Source of the DNA: Trichaptum fuscoviolaceum
Taxonomy: Eukaryota > Basidiomycota > Agaricomycetes > Hymenochaetales > Trichaptaceae
NCBI GenBank assembly: GCA_910574455.1
Contig: CAJSYZ010000001.1
Span: forward strand, 1,351,599 to 1,415,598
DNA length: 64,000 nucleotides
Direction of reading: 5' to 3'
The translations under genes and the position numbers were made by a program. Each line of letters begins with the position of its first letter. The first letter of the stretch is position 1. Below the pieces are notes generated by a model. That model did no database searches and had not been told where the DNA came from. It was given only the letters and a program-made list of their open reading frames with translations. Below are positions 1 to 12,900 of this stretch, in pieces.

Positions 1-582
1 AAGTGTCTGAATTTGCTTGATCTCATGCTTGATCACATTGAGGCCACGTCTTGTCGATGTCGGATCGCGGGGGCTGATTTGATGCAGATGAAGCATGAGA
101 TGAATGACACTCGATTGCCTTTTATTTTAGACCCGATAAGAAGAGAAACTATTGAGAACACACAGATGGTAGTTCAGTATACAATATACTACGAGTGACA
201 GAGCCGAGATGTAGAAATGGGGGATTTTCGTATAACAGAAGAGATATCGTAGTATGTGTTTGGAATAAAAGTTGCAGTGTATAAAGTACACGCGAGATGA
301 GGAGTAATGGTAAAAGGGGACAGCAATATGACGAAAATTGACGTGAACAATGTCAATAAGGTTGACTAAGAACGACCAGTTAATTAATGGATGTAAGAAC
401 AAGAAGAAAAACCATAATAACGAATATACAGGAGTACAACGGGAATATGATATCGCACCGGAAGGGAATAAGATATTATCCGGTTTCCAGGAAGCACCGT
501 AATGCGTAAAGACAGAGTAATATCGACGAAATTGGCGGCCAACGACGTGTACGAGGCCCGTACTACAGTCGCTGGAGGGTCC
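1..582. other. 3' flank of the C2H2 gene, no gene seen
   Basis: AT-rich sequence downstream of the minus-strand zinc-finger gene. Only short open frames with no family resemblance are present on either strand. It probably contains the 3' untranslated region and terminator of that gene, but I see no specific signal. Confidence 0.5.
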
Positions 583-2846
583 CTAGACTCTCACTCCGGT
601 AGGAGTGGTAGTTGACTGACGAGGAGAGACGGAGACTCGTACTTGATCATGGGGGGACTCGCACCCGATCTTCGATGTGCCTGATGTGGGGGAAGATCTG
701 TGTTGCTGTACGCCGACATGGGGGAAAGCGGATGGGCTTCCCCGTCCGGTCGATAGAGTCGGGGATCTTGCAGATGAAAAGGCGCTTGTTGTGACTGAGA
801 GGGGTTCATTGCGGCGAGCCATTCGTCCGACATCGCTTGCAAATGCTGCTGCTGGCCCAGCGCCTGCGGTTGCGAACCGGCCAGATGCTGTGGAAGGCCG
901 GGAGGCACCGGATAGGGGTAGAAATGCTCGGGCGGCGGATGCATCTGCAGCTGCTGGGTCATTGCATAGTTCCATGACTGAGAGGCGACGAGACTGAGGA
1001 CGGGATTCGGACCCGTACTCGTATTCGGTGCCTGTGGGCGCCCCTCCTGCTGTGGATGGTGTGGGCGGTGGCCGGGCTGCACCTGAGCTCCCGAGTGCAT
1101 CATCGTCGCTGCTGTCGCTGTAAGATCCGAGTGTTCGTTTCCGAGAGAGTGCTGGTGGGTCGGCGAGTGAGGGTGGGTGGAATGAAAACGGTGAGTCATT
1201 GCTCCCCGATCCATCTGGGGGTGACGGTGGGTACTCGCGTTCCCGTCCACCGCCTCTGGAGGTGTCATACGCTGCGTATGCTCCTCCCAGCTGCTCTGAG
1301 TAGTGGGAGACACCGCCACGTCCAGGTTGGTGTACGGATAGTTCTGTAATAGGCGCCAGTCCTGCTCCCCCGCCGCCGAAAGAATGCCGGCTTGTGAGAT
1401 ATGCTGCGGGAGCTGTTCCTGGACGAGGGACTGTTGTAGGTCGTCGTAGGCTCCCGCTTGACTGTAGGGATGGGAGTATTGATGAGGATTGCCCTGGTGC
1501 GGCGAGGGATTGGGGGACAACGGATGAGATGGGCGGGAGTGTGGTGCGAATGTATGATGCTGAGGGTGGTAAGTCTGTTGGTGCACCGCTTGAAGTGGGA
1601 GGCCGACTCCCCCTCCCGCTGCTAGATGACGGGCGGGGAGCCCCTGGGAGTGCGAGTTCTGCTGGGGAGGGGAGAAACGACTGGCCACCGCCCCCGGTTG
1701 CGGTAGGTGATGGCTGTTGTTGTTGGTGGAGTTGCTGTTGTTGTTGTTGGAGGTAAGACTGCTTGCCGAACTGCTGCTGCTGCTGTTGCTGTGCCGCTGA
1801 GGATGAGGTTGTTGGTACTGCTGGGGGGACACGAAAGGACTGGCCGGGTTCCCGAAAGGAATGGCCGTGGGCGGAGTAATTGGCGGAGTAGGCGGCAGAT
1901 GTGGATGGTACGCGCTGTTGGTGCTGCTGCTGCTGCTGCCCCGACTGCTGCTGCGATGCGAGGGCGGTGGGCCCAGACTGAGGCGTCGTGCTGGCGGCGG
2001 ATTGCCAAGTCCTGTTGGGCGCAAAGGCGGGGGAAGAGCCGTTCTGGTCAGGACCGACGTCGTAACCAAGAGAATTGCCAGGGCGCTGCTGACCGTAGTT
2101 GGAGGAAGAGGAGAGCCCACGCTGCAACTCCTCCGCCTTGTATGAGCCGCCCACAGCAGCGCCGCCGGGCACCGACTGGTTAGCGAGCGTCGAACTCCCT
2201 TGTCCCTGCGCGGCGGCGGCGGCAGCCTGGGCGTGGGCTTGCTGCGCCCGCTTCCCGCGCGAGTTGGCCGACTTGTGCGCGGCGGCCATCGAGGTGTGAA
2301 GAGCAGTGAGCTCACGCATCATGTGTTCGTTCTGATCTTGCTTATCGGCGTGCACGGTCTGCGCATGTTGGCGCAAATTGTCGAGGCGCGAGAACTGCTT
2401 GCCACAGTGACAGGCGAAGGGCCTCTCGCCCGTGTGTTTCCTGGTTGATGGAAAGGCGTCAGCAAAAAAATCGAAGAAAATCATTGCAAAAAAATAGAAA
2501 AATAATTTAATCGATTATAGAAAATAAGGGGAAAGGCACGAAAATAGAGACGAAGGCTGTGATGAAAATCGACCAGGGCGACTTACCGAACATGCCTGGC
2601 TAGATGCTCACTCCTGCTAAAGACCATGCGACAATCTCCAAAGCCTTTGCACTGGAACGTCTTTGCGGGTGCGGCACGATAGCGCTTCGCAACGCCGGCG
2701 TCCCTGGAGGTCGGATTTGTGGGCGAGGGCTGCGGGGGGGCTGCTGCGACGGCGGCCATGTCGTCGTCGTCGTTGGCTGGCGATGAGGGCGAGTCTCGTG
2801 AGGGGGGAATGTCGAGGGCGGTGGGAGGGGAGTGTTGGCTGTCCAT
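583..2846 (-). CDS. C2H2 zinc-finger transcription factor (two fingers, Ser/Gln/Pro-rich tail)
   Basis: Two exons: 2846-2587 and 2440-583, with a 146-bp GTAAGT..CAG intron that splits an arginine codon between the two fingers. The product is about 705 aa. Finger 1 (about residues 66-90) has a C-x5-C spacing and the helix RSEHLARH; the linker is HTGERPF; finger 2 (about 95-117) has the helix RLDNLRQH. These helices resemble the STRE/AGGGG-binding fungal fingers of the Msn2/Com2 type, so a nuclear stress-type or developmental regulator is inferred. The remaining 580 residues are disordered: poly-Gln, Ser, Pro and Gly runs, then a conserved-looking [11 protein letters not shown] motif seen in basidiomycete members of this group. 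The start is the first ATG of the exon encoding finger 1. A second frame on the same strand stays open for 574 codons (2315-591) but lacks the fingers; I treat it as a shadow of GC-rich low-complexity DNA. The exact target gene set is unknown. Confidence 0.88.
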
Positions 2847-5800
2847 TTAGCGACCCGGCGTGCGGGCACTCTTTGAGGAGACAGGAGCGGCCTGTTCTCG
2901 TCTTCTTGTACCTGAGGATTTCTATCCACTATCGTCTGGACCCTTAATAAGGCACACAGTGAAAAGAAGCGGAGTTTCATTTCCCACCAGTCCGCTCCCC
3001 CGGGTCACGCCATATCCGGGGGTCGCCAATCTCAGATCTAGGCACCACTCAATCCCCGCCCCGATTCGGCTCTGCCTGTCACGCTGCTGTCACGCTCGCT
3101 CTTCGCTCTTCTCTCCTTCCTTCCCTTCCTCACTCAACACTTTGCAGAGATGGCTGCAGCGACGGGAACACACTCCCGAATCAAATACAATTGAATTGAC
3201 AGCATCGAATTGCGAATGTGAATGCAAATCATGTACAGCGCGCAGGCCATGGCCCAGCCCAGACTCGTGGGAGCACCTCGACTCGGACGTGCGCCTTGTA
3301 TTTCACCTCTCTGGAATGTATTGCGATAGATACGCCGACGGCCAAGTGCTGGCTTAAAATTCTAACATGGGGAAAGTGTGTAGATCAGCTCGCTCCCACC
3401 CTGCAGCTGCTAATCCACGCCCAATCGCCAGCACAGGCTGATCTACTAGCTGCAATGCACAATATTCAATCACCCATCCCCGGGCCATCGCAAGCTTGGA
3501 GCCTCGATGCCCACAGACCCTCCACCGCAACAAAAGACAGTCGGGTTCGAGGCTCCCCGGCGCCTGTAGATTACGCGACCACGTCATGTCTCTGGCTATA
3601 ATTGGCTGTCCAAAAAGATAGATTGCATTCGGAAACGCAGAAAAAAAAAGAGACATCAAGAGAACATATGATGATTGCCTCCGGTCGAGAGCGCGAGAGC
3701 ATCAGCGACAAGAAAACGGCGATCCTCGCTCTCCCATGTTCGCTTTACTATACGCACTTTCGGGCCCATCCCCATTTGGCATCTTTGTACTTTCTGACGG
3801 CAAGCGTCGACGTCGCATTGACAAGCTGGCCATCGTACGTTACTCTCCTGCTTCATATGTACCCAGCCTTGACCTTCAGACGGCTCGAGCCCTCCGAAAC
3901 GAGCTGCGTTTGTGACCGGAGCGGTACGACGAAGCCTGATCGCACACCCCGATGCGTGCCCGAGGTCGTCGTCCGAGCCTGCGCGCGACAGTACACGTCT
4001 ATCAAACATAGGCGCCTCAATTAGTAGTTGAGTAACTTTCATTATACCTCCGTACTGAGCATCACCGCAGTGCATTCGGGCCCTTGCCTTCTCTCTTCAT
4101 ATTCGCCTCCTGTGCCTGTAGGGTTCACGCATCCCGACCCTACGTACCTGGCCAGAAGGTTGAATACCTACAGAACGCGTCTCGAACATGCGCATGCTGT
4201 CTGCGTGGTACTACTCAAGGAGCCTTTCCAATACACGGAACTTTGTTACGCCCGCGCGGGCGCCTGCGTTTGATTGACTAAACCTCCTCGAACGCTTTCC
4301 ATCGAGAGTCTCGAGCCTCGGTCTCACACGTTTGTTTGTATAGCTGGCTTCTCCTTTCATGGACGCACAATACACACTCGATCGGATGCGTTGCGCGCCC
4401 TCTCGCATTCACGATTTCGCCAGAGCTCAGGTCGGACGATCGTGTACTCATCGAAGTCTCTCGGTCCGCACCATTACCACGGCCTGCCCTTTCGTTGCTT
4501 TCTCCGACGTCGACGCCCATGAAGCAATGCAAAAGGCGTCCTTGCGCAGAGCTAAGAACCCGCAGTTGCTGAACCTATTAGTATACAAAAGCATCAACTA
4601 TTATTCCGCACTTAGTCTCGCAGTGATGAAAATGCCGACTTTGGCTCGTGTTCGCCCTTCATCTCCCCAGTGGTTCTGTTTCTAAAGCGATAAGCTCTAT
4701 TTCTGGTCGTCACAGCATGCAACGAGCACTTCACTTGTCCATAACGGAAGTGATGCAAGGCTGGATCGAGTCTTGTCACACTGGTCTCGGGACGCAGGAT
4801 CCATCGAGCGCCTACAAGCGCCTATGTCCACCATAGTCAGGCTTAATTGCTATGATACTCTGTATCTCACCCAAGGGACGATCTTGTCCCGCCTTTAGGC
4901 ACGAACTCATGACATATCATCATTGACGTACCACCATCAGTACTCGGCGAGCGAAATTCGAGACACCGCGTCGGGCGTATTTGCATAGATACGAATACAA
5001 TCAAACGGCTGACGCGCTCAGGCTGTGGGTTACCATAGCCTACGAAACGATGCGCCCAGACCCAGAGTGGGAGATTCGCTTTCGATACGCTTTCCACTGG
5101 CAGCTCCGGGTCGACCTATCACTGCTCGGTAGAGCTCTCTGGCACGGCGCTGATCATTGCTTGTTTGACATAATTGACGATGTCCGTCCGTCGCATCGCG
5201 CGCACCTTCATACGTAAGGTTAACTCCTTGTTACAACCCGGAACGAAACACGAAAGTCGGTGGAAGGCATCAAGCCCATGCACCCTGAACCTAGTTTCAA
5301 AACTCGGAAGACAGGATACGTTGACGGGTACTTGATCTCCTTACTGTAGCTAGAATCGAACAGTCTATGCTCCCGGCTGGTTTGCACAATCAGAAGCATA
5401 GTCTGCATCGGCCGGCGGCTTGCGATTTTAGCTGATCAGCGCTGGATCACCTCGCCGGAACTATGTGCATGTGCATGCTTATTTCTTCATAGCCTGGACA
5501 CTAATCGGCCGATTTGTTTCGTTCTGTGATCCTCTTACCTTGTGTAACAACTGTAGCTACTATTACTGCTTATCGGAACCGCAGGCGCGTACGCGCGCAT
5601 CACAAATATTCGGGCTTATTCGCCACGCTTGCATCGCCCTCTCGCACCGCTCATGTCGAAATCCGCTTCACTATCACTGCATTTCCCATTCTAGACAGCT
5701 CTCTTCGCCTCCTGTGGCCTTCCCAGCGTCCTAGTCTCCCGCTTGCCCAGCCAGTCCATACATCATCACATCACATCACGCATATCGCTCCTGACTGGGA

Positions 5801-8800
5801 TTAGGCTGCAGCCTTGGATGGGGATCACCATCCCCATTGCTCACCGCTCTCTGCTGTCCGATCACAATAAGCCTGAATTCGGGTATCCATTTGTTTGCTG
5901 CCAGAAGCAGAGCGCTCTCAGATCTATATACGAAGGGTGACTTCCCTCCCGGACTAAGGATAGCTCACAAATGTGAATTCCGAAGATCCCTCTTCTTTGT
6001 GTCTGAGTGTTCTTTGCCAAGGTGTAGGAGCATACCCAAGCGATGCCTTCTCTTTTCCTTGCTGAAAGTTCTGCAGCTTCATCTCGTTTTCGATGGCCGA
6101 CAAATACGATCTGGGCAGTACTCGTCCGAACCGACTTCGAGATGGTTTTACACTCTCCGCCGTGAAAGAATCTCCGGTTTTCTTTTCTCCGATACCGGGG
6201 GTAGCAACGAATCTCAAGTATCGTATACTCCTCGTTCCGCTAGGGAACTAGTGTCTAACACAACGATGTGTTGCAGAATGTGCCACAACAGCGAACAGCA
6301 CGGAGCTGCACCCTCTGAGCCAATGCGATCGCAGTATGAATACTGGTCCCAGTTCCGTTCGGATTGAATTTTCGAGCGAATACTGCAGTGCATCGGATGA
6401 ACTACACCTCACCTACCCTGCGTCAAGCCCTCTCTTTTTTGTCGGATAACCTTTGTTTTTTCCCATTTCGCCGTTTGTCTGCTCCCACAGCAGACGGCGC
6501 TCAGTAGACGAAGGGCTGCTGTGCCTGAATGCTGCTCGTAAAATAAGGCACAACATTCGAAAGAGTCTAATTACAGCTCGGGATGTATACGCCTATGTAC
6601 GCCTATGCTATTGGTTACGCGAGAAGTCGAGAAGCCTATGTCGCAGATCCCAGATCAAGGACTTCTCCCGAAGCGGCGCCTTTGGGGGTCAATATGCCCA
6701 GATAATACTTGCGCATCAACGCCCAATCTCGCCATCAACGATCTACACGCATTGGATGCGATATATGGCAGCCATCATCATTGATGCGCTGGTCTTTGGG
6801 AAATCGCTCGGGCTTTTCAAACCATGTGAGTAACTTGCACTGTGCTGCATCAGTCTGTGCCGGCAGCACGCGCGCCTTCATTTTCGTACGCGTCTCGGGG
6901 CTTTCTTCCGCAGGCACTTTTTTCCCGCTCACTCGGTGTACTTATCTTGCACAGTATACAGTACGCGTTCAACTCCGTTTGTCCTCCGGCCCCGCCGAGC
7001 GCCTGCTCGATAAAGGCATATTTCAAACACGAAACCGCGTAGCAGCTGCTGCGGTATGAGTGTGTGAGTGTGCTTGTATTGGCAGCCGCCGTTGGCGTCT
7101 GATTCTGACCGGCTTCCAGAACGTCGTTCGTTGCAGCAACCGATGTTTTAGTCAAATGTGTGTATAGGTTACATACACTGGCACTGGTATATGCTCGGGC
7201 CTCGGAGGGACGTACCGGTCGTTCGTACACTCCTCGATGATTTACGTCCGAAAGCATGAAATCCCTGGAGTGCTGTGTGCATTTGTCACGAGCACATATA
7301 TGTATTCAAAAGCCCAATCGGTCACAAGGAAAGGCACGAAAAAAATTAGGCTGCATTCAAGCGTGCAAACTTTCTCTCGACCGCGGTGCCGACGGTCGTT
7401 CCTTGGCGACGGAGCCTAAGATACCTAGATACGAGATACGCGGCACAGACAGAAGAGATATGCGACATGCTCACATATGATAGACGATTTCGTATGTTTT
7501 CTTCACGCGCGCCCATACTGGGACCCAAGATTTGCCCACATCCCTAACCTTCTCAACATGTCCTGCATCATATGTATTGTACGTTACGGTAAACTGTCCC
7601 CCCACGCGCAAATCTTCGAAAAGAATGTGGATGATACGCGATGTGCGTTCGGACCTGATCAGCAGGGGCAGTCTTCGAAATGCGACTCCCTCGAACCTGA
7701 GCGGCCGGGAGACTCGGGTTCGGCATCGTTTCATTGACTTGCGTCGCCCATTGCATTTCAAAAATATTAATTGAAATAGAAAGGAGAAAGGGTCACACCT
7801 ACACGTGCTCCGCAGTTTGAGTGTTTCGTGCGCGGCACCGAAGCACCGGCATAACTTCTTTCTCTCGGGCGAAAGACTCGGAGCCAGAGACTGCACCGGC
7901 CGGGCCTCATCAGTGTCTTTCTGTAGATCAAAACGATCTCGGTTTACTTCTGTGTCAAGACATCTTTAAATACACAGATCTACCACTAAACTGTGTTGTG
8001 TGTGATGCAGAACCATAATTGAGAATAAATAAAGCAATCTATGCCCATGAGCGGTGACACTTCGGTATCAATTGCACGTTTTAATGCACACTGCGCCCAG
8101 GACCAATACAAGACATTCCAGAAAGCGCTCTTCATTGACTCGCTTGGCCGACCGATAATTAAATCTCGGGCTCCTTTGAGAAAATCCGACGCCTACAGCC
8201 TCATTTTTCCTCCTCGTATTTCAGCGTGACTCTGGAGCTGGAGCGCGGCGGCGGAGTTGTTTGCGTAGGGTCTCCATTGATCTTCACATTTGTATTGATT
8301 GTACCCGGGGACTGGACCATGTCAAGGTTTCGGAAATATACAGCCACCAAGTGCTTGGCGCGGCGCTTCCTCGTACGTGGAGGTTATGCAGCCAAAAAGA
8401 AATCCACGTGTGGGGGACGCAACTCCAAGAAGATGAAATGATGATAAGCTTGCAGACTCCAAAGCTCGAACTAAACACTCTTGTACCGAACAACAAATTA
8501 TATACTGTGACGACAACTTGCCATCGTATGATGTATTCGCGGGTCGTGTTCGCGCGGGCGCTCCAACGATGAACTCGATAATCGGGCTCGTAATATTTGC
8601 AGAGTAAGGTGGGATCCGGTTCTATGCCGTCAACAATAAATACAGTGGCTGATCTTATACTGTGAGACATCCGATGCTCGTCCTGAGAGAAAGTGATCGA
8701 GTAGGATACGGCGTACATTCCAAACATCCAGCCGCTTTTGTGCAACGTTCCAATCCCGGCACTGCGATTTGCCTGATCGTTTTGTTGGCATTCACAATCA

Positions 8801-9060
8801 ATCATTCCTCAGTTAGCGCCAACAGCCGTTTGCGATAGGTAACTTCAGAAATGAGATCGAAGTCAATTGTTATCTTCAGCCTCTTATCGACACGACGCAG
8901 TATCACGGTGGAAAGAGATATTGCCGCACGCACGCGCACTGTCGGAAAGACGGCCAAGCCTCAGGTTACGGTAGGAGATGCGATGACACCGGGATCGATT
9001 AAAGTCTTTCGAAATGCGAGTCGAGAACAACCTATGGATTAGAGAAATAGATATACTTTA
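2847..9060. other. Gene-poor region upstream of the C2H2 gene
   Basis: Six kilobases without a coding frame I can support. Open frames are short, scattered over all frames and resemble no family. Pyrimidine-rich tracts on the plus strand (for example about 3095-3140 and 4080-4130) look promoter-like but lead into no recognisable gene. The first part presumably holds the promoter and 5' leader of the minus-strand regulator. A short run of TCACA units near 5760-5780 is the only microsatellite noticed. Confidence 0.5.
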
Positions 9061-9062
9061 GC

Positions 9063-9930
9063 TCGCGAAATAACATCTGTAGTCAACTGAGATAGTTTAG
9101 TCTCGTAACCAGACCAGGTTACTTATATGGGTCGCTTTGCTCGGAAGGTGTAACTGGTCTGGTTTCCAAGCTTTTGATTTAAAGGACTTGTCGCTGAGAT
9201 TGAAATATAATACAAACGTAGTAGCAGACCCAGTTGATGTAATGACTAAGACGTGAATTAAAATAATGCCACACGCTTTTTTGTTGACATGACGTGAAGT
9301 CACACTGTGGCAATCGTGTGCCTTTGCGTAATCGATCAACGCGACGTGCTTAACGCGCGTCTACGTTGATCTTTTCGCTTCACTGTATACTCACTTCTAA
9401 TTTATCATGGATTCCAACTGTTTAACCTCTGATTAGTGCGACGAGTGGATGACTTTCCATAGGCTTTCTGTATTTTTACAGATTAGATGCGACCCTTTTT
9501 GACACCGCAAGTGTGCTTAGCGATGACCTTTGCTTATGGATCCAAAGACCCCGGCACATATAAACACTGCCTTCATTGCCTTTCAAATCATCTAAAGTTC
9601 TGTATTCTATTCCGCAAGCCTATACAGAAAGTCACCCAGTAACGTTGAAGGCAAGGGACACGCGTTCTAGGTATGCGACTGCCGTGACACTTAGCTAATG
9701 TTAACTCAATTCTTTATTACATTCACATGACGACATCAGACTTTATTTTTGGAGTACAGGGGAACCGACCAAATCGCTACTACATTAAGATTAATTTCAA
9801 ACTCAGCGACAAAGTCTTGTAATCGAAAACCTTGGAAACCAGGCCAGCTACGCTGTGCTTGCTCCGCAAGCCGTATAAAGAAAGTAGCTTGGCCTGGTCA
9901 CGAGGCTAAGATAGTTGTGATTCCCGCGAA
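9063..9930. mobile_element. Non-coding foldback element with ~150-bp imperfect terminal inverted repeats
   Basis: The left arm (about 9090-9235) is clearly related to the reverse complement of the right arm (about 9760-9925). Shared blocks include the words CCTCGTGACCAG / TCTCGTAACCAG, CTGGTTTCCAAG and TTGTCGCTGAG. Each arm also contains its own smaller inverted repeat: AACCAGACCAGGTTAC against GTAACTGGTCTGGTT on the left, with a matching pair on the right. A third imperfect inverted pair around TGACTTTC..GGCTTTCTG lies at about 9446-9470 and 9613-9637. No open frame of note lies between the arms. This is the structure of a MITE or foldback transposon that must be moved by an enzyme encoded elsewhere. 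Outer boundaries are approximate and I could not define a target-site duplication. Confidence 0.6.
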
Positions 9931-9935
9931 TGAAC

Positions 9936-12900
9936 ATAGATACCATTTGTGACGAAATCTGGTCTGGGCCATGTAACATATTCATCGCTGTCAAACAAGA
10001 TTCATGTCGCTGTCTCTTGTTGAACATTAAGACACCCGAGGTTGTCGGACGAGGTTCAACAGCGATCAGAGAAACATGAGAGTCACTGTCAGAGTGCATC
10101 TTTGTGTTAGTGCGATCCAAATAAGGTTATGTCACGCAAGACGTCTGAATATGGAAAGCGCGGAGACTAGTACTGCTGCTGACTAATATGGCGGCACCAG
10201 GCCTCGGCTCCGGAACAATTCTCGACCCGACCGATGTGACGGACGCTCTGGACCGCTCGCCTTTTGTTTCACTGCTCAAGGAAGTTACGCCGAATGTTAT
10301 GACTTTCATCACGCCGGCTTGTTCGAAAATCAAACAACACGAGGCTATCCGGGTGAATAGAGCTGCCTTCGCTCTACGCGTGAATTGCTGCGATTACCTG
10401 CCCGGATCTTTGCATTGTAAAGGCAGATACCGGATGCGATTTCCATACACACATGTGCAGAAGATGGAAGACAGGAAGACACAGACAGATTGGCACGATG
10501 AAGTGAAGATCCGATCAAAATCCCCAGCAAGGCTACGCAAAGCCCCGCCGTCAGATAAGGCTTGCGCGATGCAAGTCTGGGCACCCGTGAGCGAGTAGAG
10601 TTTGCATGCGTCTGATTGAAGCCATCGAGATGTTGACATGTTCTCCTGAAAGTCAGGCCCCAGGAACGCCAGCACTGCTTTCCTCATATCTACAGCCGTT
10701 TTGGTTTTTGCCTTCATCACGCCCAGGGCAGCCTGACGTCCCGCCTTACGGAAGCCTTTATCCCACGCACGAGTCCTTTCCTATAAGTATACAAACGAGA
10801 TCGGCAGTCCGCCTTTGTTTTCGCGATATCGATACGTGGCGGGACGTCCGACACATCGCATGCTTCAGAGATGTTTAAAGGGGGGGAGGACATTCATGTA
10901 TAATCTGCGCGGAGTCACCGGAGGGCATGCGAGCAGAGTCCGGATAACGGGCTCAATGGACCGTGAATGAAAACTCACTTACTCTTGTTGCTTTTATTCG
11001 GTTAGACCAGAATCTGTTGCTGTGACCAATGGAAGAAGCTCTAGATCAATTGTACGCAGGCCATCTTCTATGTGATGAATGTTATTTCGAGAACGGCGTG
11101 CTCGGATAGGCCAGTCTAGTTCGATTGCAAGCAGTTTTGCGGAAGTTTTGTACGTTTGATGTCATGTGTGGACAATCCCCTTCTGACTGATATTCAGAAC
11201 CTTCAATATCAAATAATAGCTAGAGTGAAGCAGCGAGCAAGGGATATTTTATTGATTGCATCGAATCAGTATTATAAATAGCATTTGTGACATTAGCAAA
11301 GTAATGTCACATCATGATAGTAGTTGTCATGCGTGACTATTACTAATTACGGCCGTGTTGACAATGTTTGATTGTACCTTTCCCCACATCCATGCCACGA
11401 AAAGAACAACGACATAAGCAGCAGCTCAGTGTTAGGAACGACCTCACATATTACAACAGGATGCACTCGTGTGTAATAATTCAAGGTCTTGTTAAAACGC
11501 GATCCAAATGCTTACCAGCTCCAGCCTCTGGTCAGCCGTATTTGCTCGGTGAACCGGGCGTGCTGAGGATGAAGCCTTGACGCATCCTGATGGTCAAAGC
11601 GGAGGATGCTCACAGCCGTTTGGCTCTCGGGGACAGTCTTGCTTCTCAGCGGCTCCATCAACAACGTTCGCGGTGGACGAATGAATAGCAGTGTCTGGAC
11701 TCCACAGCCTGGCCGATCCCTCGTCGATGGATGGAGTTGCCTTTTTAGGCAAGCATCTCTTGAATGCACCACGCAAACCAAGAAATGTCGACTTCGCCAG
11801 AATGTCTGGTATGAAACTCCGTTCGTGTCGCAAGCATAGCGTTCTGATATGGTTCCCCTTACTTTACGCCTAAGAGAGGATAGTCTATCTGGTCAACGGG
11901 CCAGACCAACCGCGCGGCTGTGGGGTGATAGGCTCGTTCGAGAACGCCGCCGAAAAACATACCGAACACAGTTAACCGAAAACCATCCCCCCTCCAATCC
12001 TCGGCACAAAACGAGCCATTGCGACAAGAAGTGATCCAATGTCAAAAAAATGCTTTCATCTGGCCTTGTTCTATCATCGTTGGTTCGAAGACGCAGTACT
12101 GCACCCATCGAGGAATCTGGGCTGCTTGAGAAGCACCATTGGTCGTGTGGCCCACCTCCCGCGGGGGAAGAGGGAAGAAAAAAGACTTGGTCTCGGAATG
12201 GTGTATGGGAACCATACGAACAAGGTGCTGTCATCGGGGGAACTAAGTAGGAAACGCAAAACGTTCCGTTCACCCGCAAAATCCGACATGACGGGCCCTG
12301 ACTCAACGCCTTTGCCCCCCAGAGCTCGTGGGGGAGCACATGTACCACCCACTGGCACACGGTCCTGCGCTCGAGCTATCTACTTCCGCAGATGCCCACA
12401 TACCCATTTCTGGCCCCCCGTGGACTGAAGTGCCGCGCCATACAAAGTTCGGACCCCGCACGCAACCTGTAGCCCTTTCGCCCTGCATGTTTGCTATCTT
12501 CGGTCTTGTCTTCCGTAAAATGAGCCTCGTGAGCCTGCTTAGGCTGTGATCAAAGCTGCATTTTTGTCGCCTGAAGGACTCCGCGCTTGTGAACTTGTAC
12601 CTTGCACATTGGCAAACACGGGTGCGGTTTTCCACGACCGTGACAGGTTCATGGACTCGATGTCGCTCGTTTTGTCGGATCCGGAACTCCTTTGACATCG
12701 AATCAATGCGGAATGGGCAGGAGAAACGGATGGAGCGCCGCTCACTCGAGAACAAAAACAATCGCCCGAAGAAGTTTTTTGTTCCACATATCGGTGGTGG
12801 ACAAAAACGAACTATATAAACCTTTGTGCGTCATTTACCTAACGGCCTGCCGTGTTTTCTGCCAAGCTGACCTCGTGTTCGACTTATATATCATACATAA

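Noticed and set aside
5755..5790. TCACA repeats as a CRISPR-like or telomeric array
   Set aside because: A few imperfect 5-mers only, in a eukaryotic genome; an ordinary microsatellite.
10188..10598. 136-codon plus-strand frame starting MAAPGLGSGTILD
   Set aside because: Overlaps open frames on the other strand, has no family resemblance and no codon-bias support.
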